A stretch of 36,581 nucleotides of DNA from NCBI GenBank assembly GCA_009701305.1, contig WLKK01000004.1, forward strand, positions 1 through 36,581, written 5' to 3'. This DNA comes from Actinomycetota bacterium. Its GTDB lineage: Bacteria > Actinomycetota > Actinomycetes > Nanopelagicales > Nanopelagicaceae. A model generated the notes under the pieces. That model made no database searches, was not told where the DNA came from, and saw only the letters and a list, made by a program, of their open reading frames with translations. The translations under genes and the position numbers were made by a program. Below, piece after piece: positions 1 to 10,504 of this stretch (positions are counted from its first letter, which is position 1; each line of letters opens with the position of its first letter).

Positions 1-162
1 ACTGATATCAAGAAAAGTTAATTCATCTGCGCCTTCGAGATCGTAAACCCGAGCCATCTCAACTGGATCTCCGGCATCTTTCAGATTAGTAAAATTGATT
101 CCTTTTACAACTCTTCCTTCAGTTACATCTAAACACGGAATAATTCTGATCGAGGGATTCAC
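1..162 (-). CDS. hisF: Imidazole glycerol phosphate synthase subunit HisF, N-terminal part (truncated by window edge)
   Basis: Reverse strand reads (GTG)[54 protein letters not shown], the typical HisF N-terminus; the GTG start shares one base with the hisA TAG stop (TAGTG). Absent from the ORF track because it runs off the edge. Confidence 0.95.
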   Translation of the reverse strand, partial: MNPSIRIIPCLDVTEGRVVKGINFTNLKDAGDPVEMARVYDLEGADELTFLDIS

Positions 163-884
163 TATTGACTAACTTTCGCTAACGCTTCGCTTAAAGTAAA
201 TGCACCTGCATATAGAGCTTTGCCGACGATTGCACCCTCGACTCCTATTGTCGTTAATTCTCTAAGTGCTTCAAGGTCGGCAAGTGAAGAGACTCCACCA
301 CTTGCAATAATGGGACGATCAGTCACTGCTGCAACTTCTCTCAATAATTTGATGTTTGGGCCCATCAATGTTCCATCTTTCGCCACATCAGTTAACACAT
401 AACGTGCACACCCATCACGATCTAATCTTTCAATCGTTTCAAAAAGATTTCCACCTTCGGTAGTCCAGCCACGTGCAGCAAGGGTGTGACCACGAACATC
501 AAGTCCTACGGCAATCTTTTCACCATGTTTAGCAATTACCTGTGCGGTCCAATCCGGATTCTCTAACGCTGCAGTTCCCAGGTTTATCCGAGCACATCCA
601 GTTGCCAATGCCCGTTCAAGAGATTGGTCATCACGAATTCCACCTGAGAGTTCAACTTTTACATCTAGTGCGCCAACAACCTCAGCCAGAAGCGCAGCAT
701 TACTACCAATTCCGAAAGCCGCATCAAGATCAACAAGATGGATCCATTCGGCACCAGCACTTTGGAAATCTAATGCTGCATCTAATGGGTTTCCATACTT
801 TGTTTCATTTTCAAGGGCTCCTTGAACCAAGCGAACTGCTTGGCCATCTTTAACATCGACCGCAGGCAAAAGTATTAAGCGCAT
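162..884 (-). CDS. hisA: Phosphoribosyl-formimino-AICAR ribotide isomerase (HisA / actinobacterial PriA type)
   Basis: ORF 162..896; [22 protein letters not shown] matches the HisA/PriA N-terminus, so start is likely the internal Met at 884. Confidence 0.93.
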   Translation of the reverse strand: MRLILLPAVDVKDGQAVRLVQGALENETKYGNPLDAALDFQSAGAEWIHLVDLDAAFGIGSNAALLAEVVGALDVKVELSGGIRDDQSLERALATGCARINLGTAALENPDWTAQVIAKHGEKIAVGLDVRGHTLAARGWTTEGGNLFETIERLDRDGCARYVLTDVAKDGTLMGPNIKLLREVAAVTDRPIIASGGVSSLADLEALRELTTIGVEGAIVGKALYAGAFTLSEALAKVSQ

Positions 885-1498
885 TTCGCGATCCAATTCT
901 CAATCAATTTAGCTCCAGCATCCCCAGATTTCTCAGGGTGGAATTGCGTAGCACTAAGCGGACCATTTTCAACAGCAGCAATAAATTTTCCACCGTAATT
1001 ACTCCAACTTACTTTCGCTTTTTTCAATGGTGAGTGCGAATCTTCTTCCCAGTTTTGAGCTGCAAAAGAGTGCACAAAATAAAATCTTTCTTTTTCTACG
1101 CCAGTGAAGAGTGTGCTTTCCGCTGCGACGTCAATCAAATTCCAACCCATATGTGGAAGTTTTGGAGCTGGCAACTTAGTAACGGTTCCATTCCATTGTC
1201 CCAACCCTGGGGTTACCACATCGTGCTCATCACCGAATGAAAAAAGAGTTTGTGCTCCCACGCAAATACCTAATGTTTGTAAATTCTTAGTCATGCGAGC
1301 ATCAATAATTGCATCCGCTCGATGCTTTAGTAGGCCTTCCATGCAAGTCGCGAAAGCGCCAACCCCTGGAATGACTAAACCATCAGCATTAACGCATTTT
1401 TGAAAATCATTAGTGACATCAACTTGAGCACCGTGTCTTGAAAAAGCCCGCTGAGCAGATTTAATATTTCCAGAACCATAATCCAAAATTGCTATCAA
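875..1498 (-). CDS. hisH: Imidazole glycerol phosphate synthase glutamine amidotransferase subunit HisH
   Basis: [26 protein letters not shown] nucleophile elbow; QFHPEKSG. Confidence 0.96.
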   Translation of the reverse strand: MIAILDYGSGNIKSAQRAFSRHGAQVDVTNDFQKCVNADGLVIPGVGAFATCMEGLLKHRADAIIDARMTKNLQTLGICVGAQTLFSFGDEHDVVTPGLGQWNGTVTKLPAPKLPHMGWNLIDVAAESTLFTGVEKERFYFVHSFAAQNWEEDSHSPLKKAKVSWSNYGGKFIAAVENGPLSATQFHPEKSGDAGAKLIENWIAKCA

Positions 1499-2079
1499 AG
1501 AACGCCCTTGGTCGAGGGAACTCCAGCTACGCCATCAAGTCTGACCGCATCGCGTAATGCACGCGCAACTGCTTTAAATTGCGCTTCCATTACGTGATGG
1601 GCATTCCGTCCCTCTAAGACCCGGATATGTAATGCGATGTGAGCTTCGGCAACCAATGACTCCCAAATATGACGCGTCAAAGTGGTGTCGTATGTTCCTA
1701 TCAATTCTACGATCTCGGGTTGACGGTGCACTAAGTAAGGCCTCCCAGAAAGATCAACTGCAGCAGTAACTAGAACTTCATCAAGTGGGACTGTCGCATC
1801 ACCAAATCTCCTGATGCCAACTTTGTCGCCGAGTGCTTCACGCAACGCCTGTCCAAGTGCTAAAGAAGTATCTTCGACGGTGTGGTGTGAATCAACTTCA
1901 ACATCGCCTTTGGTAATTACTTTCAAGTCAAACCCACCATGCTTACCTAATTGATTTAGCATGTGATCGAAAAAGGGAACTCCAGTTTCTATCTCAATTA
2001 CACCAGTGCCATCCAACTCCAATTCAACATGAACTGAAGACTCTTTAGTGGCCCGTTTTACGATCGCTTTGCGACTCAT
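1495..2079 (-). CDS. hisB: Imidazoleglycerol-phosphate dehydratase
   Basis: 194 aa; [54 protein letters not shown] motifs; 4-bp overlap with hisH. Confidence 0.97.
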   Translation of the reverse strand: MSRKAIVKRATKESSVHVELELDGTGVIEIETGVPFFDHMLNQLGKHGGFDLKVITKGDVEVDSHHTVEDTSLALGQALREALGDKVGIRRFGDATVPLDEVLVTAAVDLSGRPYLVHRQPEIVELIGTYDTTLTRHIWESLVAEAHIALHIRVLEGRNAHHVMEAQFKAVARALRDAVRLDGVAGVPSTKGVL

Positions 2080-3209
2080 TTTTCCCCTTTCGATGCTCTA
2101 AGAATCTCACGAAGTGCTGCTAGGAAGAGCTCATTTTCACTCGGAGTTCCGATGGTTACCCTTAAATGACCCGCAATTCCCACATCCCGGACCAACACTC
2201 CAACATTTACCAACTCTTGCCAAACCTGCTTTTCATTTTCGACCGAAAAAAGCAAGAAATTTGCCGAGCTGGGAACAACAGTTAATCCAAGGGCCGATAA
2301 CTCCCCCACGACCTTGTTGCGTTCAATTTTAAGTTGTTCAACTTCAGCTAGTAATTCACCCTGAAATTCAAGTGCCACTTTGGCTAGCAGTTGTGTTGGA
2401 GTGCTCAAGTGATAAGGCAAACGGACTAATTGGAGTGCATCAACAACTTCTTTAGCCGCAGCCAAATAACCAACCCTGACGCCCGCGAATGAAAATGCTT
2501 TACTCATCGTGCGAATTACCACTAAATTCAAATAATCATTTAGGAGTTCGATATTAGACGGCTCTTCAGAAAATTCTGCATACGCTTCATCGATTATCGC
2601 TAATCCACCAACTTGGGCTGTTGCTTCAATCACCTTCCGGATGTCAGAGATTTTCGTACTCGTTCCTGTTGGATTATTTGGTGTAGTGATAAATACTAAT
2701 TTAGGTTTTTGTTTTGAAATTTGAGTCAAGGCTGATGAGATATCAATATTGAAGTCACTTAATCGGTCTGCAACGATCCAATTTGTACCGGTGCTTCTAG
2801 CAATATTTTCATGCATTGAGTAAGACGGGGTGAAGCCCAGAGAATTCACGCCAGCCCCGGCGAATGCCAAGAAAAGAGTTTGAATAATTTCATTGCTTCC
2901 ATTCGCAGCCCAGATTTGATCCACACCTAAATTCACACCTGTTGTCGAATTTAGATACTTTGCTAACTCCGTTCTAAGTTCAATTGCATCTCTATCGGGG
3001 TACCGATTAAAATCTTTCGCAGAATTAGCAATTGACTCCGAAAGTTTTGCTACTAAATCTGGTGACAAAGAAAATGGATTTTCATTTGTATTTAATTTAA
3101 CCTCGAGTGGCAACTGCGGAGCGCCATAAGGTGATTGACCTTTTAGATCTTTACGTAGCGGAAGCCACTCTGGCCAGACATAGCTATTGGCACTACTTTC
3201 GCTACTCAT
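2076..3209 (-). CDS. hisC: Histidinol-phosphate aminotransferase
   Basis: Class I/II aminotransferase; [39 protein letters not shown]; 4-bp overlaps on both sides. Confidence 0.96.
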   Translation of the reverse strand: MSSESSANSYVWPEWLPLRKDLKGQSPYGAPQLPLEVKLNTNENPFSLSPDLVAKLSESIANSAKDFNRYPDRDAIELRTELAKYLNSTTGVNLGVDQIWAANGSNEIIQTLFLAFAGAGVNSLGFTPSYSMHENIARSTGTNWIVADRLSDFNIDISSALTQISKQKPKLVFITTPNNPTGTSTKISDIRKVIEATAQVGGLAIIDEAYAEFSEEPSNIELLNDYLNLVVIRTMSKAFSFAGVRVGYLAAAKEVVDALQLVRLPYHLSTPTQLLAKVALEFQGELLAEVEQLKIERNKVVGELSALGLTVVPSSANFLLFSVENEKQVWQELVNVGVLVRDVGIAGHLRVTIGTPSENELFLAALREILRASKGEK

Positions 3210-4540
3210 GAATCACCTTTAGCCAGAAATCGGGCACTCATCGCTTCGCCATGAGCTGGGAGATCCTCTGAATTTGCCAATGTGATTACATTCTCAGCAA
3301 TTTCGGTAAATGCTTTCTCGTTGTACTCGACAAAATGGATCCCACGCAAAAATGTTTGAACAGATAAACCACTTGAGTGACAAGCGCATCCCCCAGTAGG
3401 CAGTACGTGGTTTGAGCCTGCGGAGTAATCGCCTAATGAAACCGGAGTGTAAGGTCCAATAAATACAGCGCCAGCGTTGCGTACTGATTTAGCAACATTT
3501 ACTGCATCATTGGTTTGGATTTCTAGGTGTTCGGCACCATATGCATTTACGACTGCTAATCCATCCTCAAGGTTTTTAACAATCACAATTGCCGATTGAA
3601 TTCCATTAAGTGCCGTACTTATTCGTGCACTATGTTTTGTCTTTTTAACACGTGAATCAAGTGCGATTTCAACATCATCAGCAAGTTTCACGCTAGTGGT
3701 TACTAAAACTGCTGCAGCGATCGTGTCGTGTTCAGCTTGACTAATTAAATCTGCAGCGACGTTTTCTGCAGTTGCGGATTCATCTGCAAGAACCATAATT
3801 TCAGTTGGTCCAGCTTCGGAATCAATGCCGATTAAGCCACGCAAAGCTCGCTTTGCGGCTGCAACATAAATATTGCCAGGACCCGTAACAATATCTACTG
3901 CTTCGCACCCAGCACCATAAGCAAACATTCCAATTGCTTGTGCTCCCCCAACAGAATAAATCTCATCGACACCAAGAAGAGCACACGTTGCTAAAATTGT
4001 TGGGTGTGGGTAACCGCCAAAATCTTTTTGTGGGGGTGATGCAACAGCGAAAGATTTGACTCCGGCGATTTTGGCTGGAATTACATTCATCATCACACTG
4101 CTTGGATAAACAGCTTTTCCACCGGGAACATAAAGTCCAACTCGATCTACCGGAATCCAACGTTCAACTACATAGCCACCAGGGACAACATCTGTCTGTT
4201 TTTCAACACGCTTTTGATCATTGTGCACTTTTTCAATTCGCTTTATGGCTTCAACTAATGCTTCTTTAACTTTAGGGTCTAAATCAAGAAGAGACTTTTG
4301 AATAATCTTTGCTGGAACTCGTAATTGTGGGATTTCTACGCCATCAATTTCGGCGGTAATAGCGATAACCGCCTTTTCGCCCTCTTTTTTAATTCTTTCA
4401 AGTAGCGGCTTTACTGTTACAAGAGCAGCCTCAATATCCATCTCGGCTCGGGGCAGCAGATTGCGCAGATTAGCTCTACTGAAATCTTGGTTCCCAGTTA
4501 GATCAATTCTGCGGATCAATCGATCTGCCGGTGTGCTCAC
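3206..4540 (-). CDS. hisD: Histidinol dehydrogenase
   Basis: 444 aa; [62 protein letters not shown]. Confidence 0.97.
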   Translation of the reverse strand: MSTPADRLIRRIDLTGNQDFSRANLRNLLPRAEMDIEAALVTVKPLLERIKKEGEKAVIAITAEIDGVEIPQLRVPAKIIQKSLLDLDPKVKEALVEAIKRIEKVHNDQKRVEKQTDVVPGGYVVERWIPVDRVGLYVPGGKAVYPSSVMMNVIPAKIAGVKSFAVASPPQKDFGGYPHPTILATCALLGVDEIYSVGGAQAIGMFAYGAGCEAVDIVTGPGNIYVAAAKRALRGLIGIDSEAGPTEIMVLADESATAENVAADLISQAEHDTIAAAVLVTTSVKLADDVEIALDSRVKKTKHSARISTALNGIQSAIVIVKNLEDGLAVVNAYGAEHLEIQTNDAVNVAKSVRNAGAVFIGPYTPVSLGDYSAGSNHVLPTGGCACHSSGLSVQTFLRGIHFVEYNEKAFTEIAENVITLANSEDLPAHGEAMSARFLAKGDS

Positions 4541-4551
4541 CTGCGTACTCT

Positions 4552-4567
4552 ACCGAACCAATTCGGT
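4552..4567 (-). other. Small perfect hairpin in dnaE-hisD intergenic region
   Basis: RNA ACCGAA-UUGG-UUCGGU, 6-bp stem with 4-nt loop; no U-run follows. Confidence 0.5.
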
Positions 4568-4602
4568 TGGAGGCCGGAGTAATTAATAAATTCAATGAAT
4601 TG

Positions 4603-7600
4603 CTACACCAGACATGCGGGCCCTAATAATGCTTTTAAATCAGCACTCAGACTCGGAGAAACGCTCACCCGTAAGCCGTCATCGATCTTCATAACGGTGC
4701 TACTCGTTGGGCTATCAAGCCTGAGGTGGACTTCAGTCGCCCCTGGGTGAGAACGTAAAACTTCTTTCATGCGATCGATAATAGGAGGAGTGCACCTTGC
4801 GAATGGGAGCGAAACAATCAGTGGACCGCGACGTTCTTGCGATAAATCTGGAAGTGATAAATCTAGAGCCATGATTCGAGGAGTGTCTTCACGTCGATCT
4901 ACTCTGCCGCGAACGATTACAACGACATCTTCTGAAAGAGCAGTTGCATGTTGAGAGTAAGTGCTTGAAAAAAACATCACATCAATAGCACCAGCTAAAT
5001 CTTCGATCGTAACGATTGCCCAAGAGGCTCCCGCCTTAGTAACTTTTCGTTGAATTGAAGTTACCAATCCACCGATTGTCACGATGTCGTCATGACCAAC
5101 TTCATCACCTGATATTTCGCTGATCGGGCGATCAACTAACGCTGCCAATGTTGATTCGATTCCAAGTAATGGGTGATCTGAAACGTAGAGTCCGAGCATT
5201 TCACGTTCATGTGCAAGTAGTGTTGATTTATCCCACTCTTCAATCGGATACTTCAATTCCAATCCAGTAACTTCATCACCTGTTGTCGAACCAAATAAGT
5301 CATACTGACCGAGTGCTTCGGCACGCTTTGCCTCAATGACACTATCCAATGCTTCTAAATAAATTGCCATTAAGCCACGTCTAGTGTGGCCAAGGGAATC
5401 AAAGGCTCCGGCTTTAATTAAAGATTCAATTGTTTTTTTGTTGCAGACATTTCCGTCTACTTTGGCTAAGAAATCATCAAATGAAGTGAACTTGCCTTTT
5501 TTAATCCTTGTAGCCGCAATAGATGCGACAACTCCTTCGCCTACATTTCTAACAGCAGCTAATCCAAACCGGATATCTTCGCCTCTAGGTGTGTAATCAG
5601 CATCAGATTCATTTACATCTGGTGCTAAAACTTTGATTCCCATTCGCCTTGATTCATTTAGATACAGGGCGCTCTTATCTTTGTCATCACCAACGCTTGT
5701 TAATAATGCGGCCATGTACTCCGCTGGATAATTAGCTTTCAAATAACCAGTCCAATAAGAGACCATTCCATATCCGGCACTGTGCGCCCGGTTAAATGCG
5801 TAATCAGAGAATGGCACCAAAATTTCCCAAAGCATTTCAATTGATTGGTCTGAATAACCGCGCTCGCGCATTCCGGCTTGGAAAGGGATGTACTCCTTAT
5901 CGAGAATCTCTTTTTTCTTCTTTCCCATTGCTCTACGAAGAAGATCTGCGCCACCAAGTGAGAATCCCGCTAACTTCTGCGCTATTGCCATTACCTGTTC
6001 TTGGTAGACGATCAATCCATAAGTGTCCCCTAATATCTCTTGCAAGGGCTCGGCAAGTTCACGATGGATTGGCAAAACCGGTTTTCGTTTATTTTTTCGA
6101 TCTGCATAATCATTGTGGGCATTAGCGCCCATTGGTCCAGGTCGATACAACGCAATAACGGCAGAAATATCTTCAAATGAGTCTGGAGCAAGTGAGCGAA
6201 GTAAAGATCTCATTGGCCCACCATCGAGTTGGAATACTCCAAGGGTTTCACCACGAGCTAACATTTCAAAAGTTTTTTTATTGTCTAGAGTTAAATCTTC
6301 TAATCTGAAAACTTCATCCTTATTCAACTTAATATTTCTAAGACAATCATCTAAAACAGTTAAGTTTCTTAATCCCAAGAAATCCATTTTGAGTAAGCCA
6401 AGTGCTTCACATGCACCCATATCAAATTGGGTGATGATAGATCCATCAGCTTCACGTCTTTGAATTGGTATCACATCAAGCAAAGGCTCTTTACTTAAAA
6501 TTACTCCAGCGGCGTGAACTCCCCATTGCCGCTTTAACCCTTCAAGCCCTTTTGCAGTATCTATCACGCGTTTTATATCTGGGTCGGCGTCGTATAGAGC
6601 ACGTACTTCGCCAGCTTCTACATATCTATCATCATCTGGATTAAATACTCCAGCGAGAGAGATTTCTTTACCCATTACTGCTGGAGGAAGCGCTTTAGTT
6701 ACTCGCTCACCGATCGCATATGGATAACCCAATACCCTTGTGGCATCTTTAATTGATTGCTTAGCCTTAATAGTTCCGTAAGTAATAATCTGCGCTACTC
6801 GTTCTTCACCGTACTTCTCAGTTGCGTACCTAATCATTTCGCTGCGGTGACGTTCATCAAAATCTAAATCGATATCAGGCATTGAGATACGTTCTGGATT
6901 TAGGAAACGCTCGAAAAGTAAGCCGTGCTTAATTGGGTCAAGGCCAGTTATCTCAAGTGCATAAGCGACAACAGAACCGGCTGCCGAACCACGTCCTGGG
7001 CCAACTCGAATTCCCCGATCATGTGCATGTCGCACTAAATCTGCAACAACTAAAAAATACCCTGGGAATCCCATTTGGCACATAACAGAAACTTCAAACT
7101 CGGCCCGCGCTCGATGCTCTTCTGGAACACCATCTGGGAATCGTTTCAGTAAACCACGGGCCACTTCTTTAGCAAGCCATGACTCTTCCGTCTCCCCTTT
7201 TGGGACTGGGAATTGTGGCAAGAGATTTTCACCTTCGCGGAATGAAATTTCGCAACGCTCGGCAATAAGTAAGGTGTTATCGCAAGATTCCGGAATTTCT
7301 TTAAACAATTCTCGCATCTGCGCCGCTGATTTTAAATAAAACTCCCCGTTTTCAAATTTAAATCTCTTTGGATCGGCCAAAGTAGATCCTGATTGAACGC
7401 ACAACAGGGCTTCATGTGCCACGCTATCTTTTTCATAGGTGTAGTGCAGATCGTTAGTAGCCAATAATGGTAATTTCAAATCTTTTGATAATTTAATTAA
7501 ATCTTCACGAACCCGGTTTTCAATTGAAATTCCATGATCCATTAACTCAAGGAAATAATTCTCTTTTCCGAAAATATCTTGGTAATCAGCTGCAGCTCGT

Positions 7601-8139
7601 TTGGCTTCGGCATATGCACCCATTCGTAAGCGCGTTTGAATTTCGCCACCAGGACAACCCGTTGTCGCAATTAGCCCCGTTGAATATTGAGAAAGTAATT
7701 CACGGTCCATCCGCGGTTTGTAGTAATACCCTTCAAGAGATGCTAATGAAGATAATCTAAATAAATTATGCAGTCCCACATTATTTTCGGCCAAAATTGT
7801 CATATGGGTATAAGCGCCACCACCAGAAACATCATCTTCGCCACCTTCGGCCCACTTAACACGTTTGCGTTCATGACGTGATCCAGGAGCAATGTATGCC
7901 TCTATACCAATTATTGGTTTTACTCCTGCATTTTGTGCTTCTTTATAAAATTCATAGGCGCCAAATAAATTTCCATGATCAGTAATTGCAATCGCCGGTG
8001 CTCCAGAAACGGATACCTCTTTAACTAACTCTTTTACTCGGGCGGCTCCGTCAAGCATCGAGTACTCACTATGAACATGTAAGTGCACAAATTGTTTTGA
8101 AGGGTCACTCTGATTAGTCTCAGATGCGGGAGTACTCAC
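4603..8139 (-). CDS. dnaE: Replicative DNA polymerase III alpha subunit
   Basis: 1178 aa; PHP HLHVHSEYSMLDG, PDIDLDFDERHR active site, clamp-binding-like QYDLFG, C-terminal OB-fold. Confidence 0.97.
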   Translation of the reverse strand: MSTPASETNQSDPSKQFVHLHVHSEYSMLDGAARVKELVKEVSVSGAPAIAITDHGNLFGAYEFYKEAQNAGVKPIIGIEAYIAPGSRHERKRVKWAEGGEDDVSGGGAYTHMTILAENNVGLHNLFRLSSLASLEGYYYKPRMDRELLSQYSTGLIATTGCPGGEIQTRLRMGAYAEAKRAAADYQDIFGKENYFLELMDHGISIENRVREDLIKLSKDLKLPLLATNDLHYTYEKDSVAHEALLCVQSGSTLADPKRFKFENGEFYLKSAAQMRELFKEIPESCDNTLLIAERCEISFREGENLLPQFPVPKGETEESWLAKEVARGLLKRFPDGVPEEHRARAEFEVSVMCQMGFPGYFLVVADLVRHAHDRGIRVGPGRGSAAGSVVAYALEITGLDPIKHGLLFERFLNPERISMPDIDLDFDERHRSEMIRYATEKYGEERVAQIITYGTIKAKQSIKDATRVLGYPYAIGERVTKALPPAVMGKEISLAGVFNPDDDRYVEAGEVRALYDADPDIKRVIDTAKGLEGLKRQWGVHAAGVILSKEPLLDVIPIQRREADGSIITQFDMGACEALGLLKMDFLGLRNLTVLDDCLRNIKLNKDEVFRLEDLTLDNKKTFEMLARGETLGVFQLDGGPMRSLLRSLAPDSFEDISAVIALYRPGPMGANAHNDYADRKNKRKPVLPIHRELAEPLQEILGDTYGLIVYQEQVMAIAQKLAGFSLGGADLLRRAMGKKKKEILDKEYIPFQAGMRERGYSDQSIEMLWEILVPFSDYAFNRAHSAGYGMVSYWTGYLKANYPAEYMAALLTSVGDDKDKSALYLNESRRMGIKVLAPDVNESDADYTPRGEDIRFGLAAVRNVGEGVVASIAATRIKKGKFTSFDDFLAKVDGNVCNKKTIESLIKAGAFDSLGHTRRGLMAIYLEALDSVIEAKRAEALGQYDLFGSTTGDEVTGLELKYPIEEWDKSTLLAHEREMLGLYVSDHPLLGIESTLAALVDRPISEISGDEVGHDDIVTIGGLVTSIQRKVTKAGASWAIVTIEDLAGAIDVMFFSSTYSQHATALSEDVVVIVRGRVDRREDTPRIMALDLSLPDLSQERRGPLIVSLPFARCTPPIIDRMKEVLRSHPGATEVHLRLDSPTSSTVMKIDDGLRVSVSPSLSADLKALLGPACLV

Positions 8140-8150
8140 GACGGTTGAGA

Positions 8151-9107
8151 TTATCGCTTTGGCATGCCGGCAACCCGCAAAAGCCCAAGAGCTGCTTCCA
8201 AGTCGGCCGGATATTTAGAGGTAAAGGTCACTGATTCCCCGCTTGCCGGGTGGGTGAAATTCAATCGAACCGCGTGCAGCCACTGCCTGCTCAATCCCAA
8301 CCTGCTCGCAAGTGTGGGATCGGCCCCGTACATCAGGTCCCCTACCAATGGGTGACGCAAAGCCGCAAAGTGAACTCTAATTTGGTGAGTGCGACCAGTT
8401 TCCAATTCAATCTCTACAAGGGTTGCTCCAGGAAAAGCCTCAACAGTTTCGTAGTGAGTAATGCTGGGTTTCCCATCAGCAACAACGGCAAATTTAAACT
8501 CTTCGCGAGGATGGCGATTTATCGGTGCATCAATTGTTCCTCGAGATGGATCTGGATGGCCTTGTACAACTGCGTGATAAATTTTGGAAACTTCACGAGC
8601 TCGGAATTGTTCCTTGAGATTTGAATAAGCATTCTCAGATTTTGCAACAACCATCAAACCTGTCGTACCAACATCTAATCTATGAACAATCCCCTGTCTT
8701 TCAGCCGGTCCTGAAGTCGAAAGTGCAACACCCCGGCTTGCGAGAACTCCGACAATAGTCGGCCCAGTCCACCCAACGCTTGGATGTGCGGCAACACCAA
8801 TTGGCTTATCGATAATAAGTAGGTCGCTGTCCTCATAAATTATTTCAAGCTCTGAGACATCGGTAGCCACAATTTCAAGAGGTACTCGAACAACAGTATT
8901 GATCACAACTTCAATTAAATCGCCGGCGTTAACTCGATGAGATTTATTTACTTCGCGACCATTAATACTTATTGCGCCATTTTCTGCCATTTCTGCAACA
9001 GCGGTCCGCGAAAATCCCAACATTCGTGCAAGAGCGCTATCTAATCGTTCTCCGTCAACGCCTTCTGGGGCGCTAATACTTCTGACTTCACTTTCACTCA
9101 TCTTCAA
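8151..9107 (-). CDS. rluD: RluA/RluD-family 23S rRNA pseudouridine synthase
   Basis: S4-like N-terminus; IVHRLDVGTTGLMVVAKS, GRTHQIRVHFAALRHPLVGD. Confidence 0.9.
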   Translation of the reverse strand: MKMSESEVRSISAPEGVDGERLDSALARMLGFSRTAVAEMAENGAISINGREVNKSHRVNAGDLIEVVINTVVRVPLEIVATDVSELEIIYEDSDLLIIDKPIGVAAHPSVGWTGPTIVGVLASRGVALSTSGPAERQGIVHRLDVGTTGLMVVAKSENAYSNLKEQFRAREVSKIYHAVVQGHPDPSRGTIDAPINRHPREEFKFAVVADGKPSITHYETVEAFPGATLVEIELETGRTHQIRVHFAALRHPLVGDLMYGADPTLASRLGLSRQWLHAVRLNFTHPASGESVTFTSKYPADLEAALGLLRVAGMPKR

Positions 9108-9582
9108 CTACGACCGTTCGAATTGGAACTTCGCGCCATGACAGGAAAATCATCAAAGCTACTGAGGCCACTATAAATGAATCTGCCACATTGAATAACG
9201 GCCAATTAGGTAATCTGATCCAATCAATAACTTCCCCTTGCATAACTCCTGGTGCTCTAAATAATCGATCTGCCAAATTTCCACAAATTCCACCTGTGAG
9301 TGAGCCAAAGCCGAGCGCCCAGAGTGGGTGCGAAATTCTAGGTATGTACCAAATAATTGCTACCAAAGCGCCGATTGCAAGAAATGTCAGAACTACTGTC
9401 AGGCCAGTAAATGAACTAAAGGCAGCCCCCGAATTACGCGCAAAATCCAGACGTAGAAAATTTCCAAGAATCGATCGGGAACTTTTTCCTTCAAGTGCGT
9501 TAGTTGCCCAAACCTTAGTTGCTAAATCTAAGATAAAAATAAATAGGGCAGTTCCACTAACGATTTTTATCTTAGTATTGAT
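9094..9582 (-). CDS. lspA: Signal peptidase II (prolipoprotein signal peptidase), probable ATC start
   Basis: The ORF track shows only 9094..9366 (TTG start). The frame is open for 72 more codons upstream: INTKIKIVSGTALFIFILDLATKVWATNALEGKSSRSILGNFLRLDFARNSGAAFSSFTGLTVVLTFLAIGA + LVAIIWYIPRISHPLWALGFGSLTGGICGNLADRLFRAPGVMQGEVIDWIRLPNWPLFNVADSFIV. DxxTK, NSGAAF, GNLADR, VIDW and FNVADS are LspA hallmarks. No ATG/GTG/TTG exists between the upstream in-frame TAA and codon 72. Confidence 0.88.
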   Translation of the reverse strand: MNTKIKIVSGTALFIFILDLATKVWATNALEGKSSRSILGNFLRLDFARNSGAAFSSFTGLTVVLTFLAIGALVAIIWYIPRISHPLWALGFGSLTGGICGNLADRLFRAPGVMQGEVIDWIRLPNWPLFNVADSFIVASVALMIFLSWREVPIRTVVVEDE

Positions 9583-10415
9583 TAACGTCGTTCCTCTTTT
9601 TGCTTACAGATCATGCAAAGTGTGGCGCGAGGGAATACTTGCAATCGTGCTTTACCAATTGCATTTCCACAATCTTCACACTTTCCGTACGAACCAGCAG
9701 TTATTCGATCTAGTGCGTGCTCAGTTTGCATCACCATATCTCTTGCGTTGTATACAAGTGATATTTCATGCTCACGCTCAAAAGTTTTTGCACCTGCATC
9801 TGCTTGGTCATCTCCGGCGCCATCTCCCGAATCTTGTAATAAATCTTCCGCTTGTGCTTCTGCAAGTACAAGTTCAGCGCGCAAACGAATTAATTCTTTT
9901 GATAACTCAACTTTCATCTCTTTCAACTCGGAATTACTCCAAGGCGCTTCAGTTGCTGCCGCAACAAGTGGAGTAGGAATATCGCGCAAAGGTTTCAACG
10001 TTCCGGCTTTGGATGTTCGCTTCTCAATTTTTGCAGGTGGCGGAAGAGTTAATCTTCTTTGAAATCCATCGGCGGCCGCTGTTGCTGCTGCATTTTTCGG
10101 CAAATTTTTAGGTGGTTCGACAACTGCGGGAACCGGATTATCTTTTTTAGGAAATGGCTTTCCTGGAGCTTTTACCGCTGCAGCTTTTTTGGCGACCACT
10201 TTTTTAGGTGCGATTTTCTTAACCGGTGCTTTTTTAACCGGTTTGGCTGGGACTTTTTTTACTGGTTTGGCTGGGACTTTTTTTACTGTTTTTACTGGTT
10301 TTACCGTTTTTTTAACCGGTTTGGCTGGGGCTTTTTTCGCTGGTTTGCTCCCCTTCGCAGCTTTTTTCGCTGGTTTGGCTGGTTTAGTTGGCTTGCGCTG
10401 CTTATTTGTGCCCAT
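9582..10415 (-). CDS. TraR/DksA-family zinc-finger protein with long Lys/Pro/Ala-rich N-terminal tail
   Basis: C-terminal CEDC-x17-CMIC zinc finger with EDCGNAIGKARLQVFPRATLCMICK. N-terminal KPAKKAPAKPVKKTVKPVKTVKKVPAKPVKK... repeats. ORF opens at 10496 but the likely start is MGTNKQRK at 10415. Confidence 0.87.
   Translation of the reverse strand: MGTNKQRKPTKPAKPAKKAAKGSKPAKKAPAKPVKKTVKPVKTVKKVPAKPVKKVPAKPVKKAPVKKIAPKKVVAKKAAAVKAPGKPFPKKDNPVPAVVEPPKNLPKNAAATAAADGFQRRLTLPPPAKIEKRTSKAGTLKPLRDIPTPLVAAATEAPWSNSELKEMKVELSKELIRLRAELVLAEAQAEDLLQDSGDGAGDDQADAGAKTFEREHEISLVYNARDMVMQTEHALDRITAGSYGKCEDCGNAIGKARLQVFPRATLCMICKQKEERR
10187..10400. repeat. Degenerate tandem DNA repeat encoding the K/P/A-rich tail
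   Basis: Repeated ACTGGTTTGGCTGGGACTTTTTTT and TTTTTTAACCGGTTTGGCTGG units on the plus strand. Confidence 0.8.
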
Positions 10416-10504
10416 GGCGGCACAGGTTAGTCCTGTCGAGGTCAATGAGCCATTACTAGCCTTTCGACTCGCTAGACTCCCCCTCGATGCTGGCACTCAC
10501 TAGC

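Noticed and set aside
5739-6463. ORFs antisense or out of frame within dnaE
   Set aside because: No domain signatures; overlap a clearly coding gene.
9094-9366. 90-aa TTG-start LspA ORF in the track as the true gene
   Set aside because: Would lack the first half of LspA, although the open frame with conserved motifs continues to 9582.
9191-9976. 261-aa plus-strand ORF antisense to lspA and the dksA-like gene
   Set aside because: No recognisable domain; fully antisense to well-supported genes; low stop frequency is explained by the opposite coding strand.
10187-10400. Repeat tract as a possible CRISPR or minisatellite element
   Set aside because: Units are adjacent and degenerate without unique spacers, and they encode an in-frame low-complexity protein tail.
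10059-10503. Plus-strand ORFs rich in F/W/G or T/G/A (10059..10430, 10189..10503)
   Set aside because: Mirror translations of the K/P/A tandem repeat in the dksA-like gene; no independent evidence.
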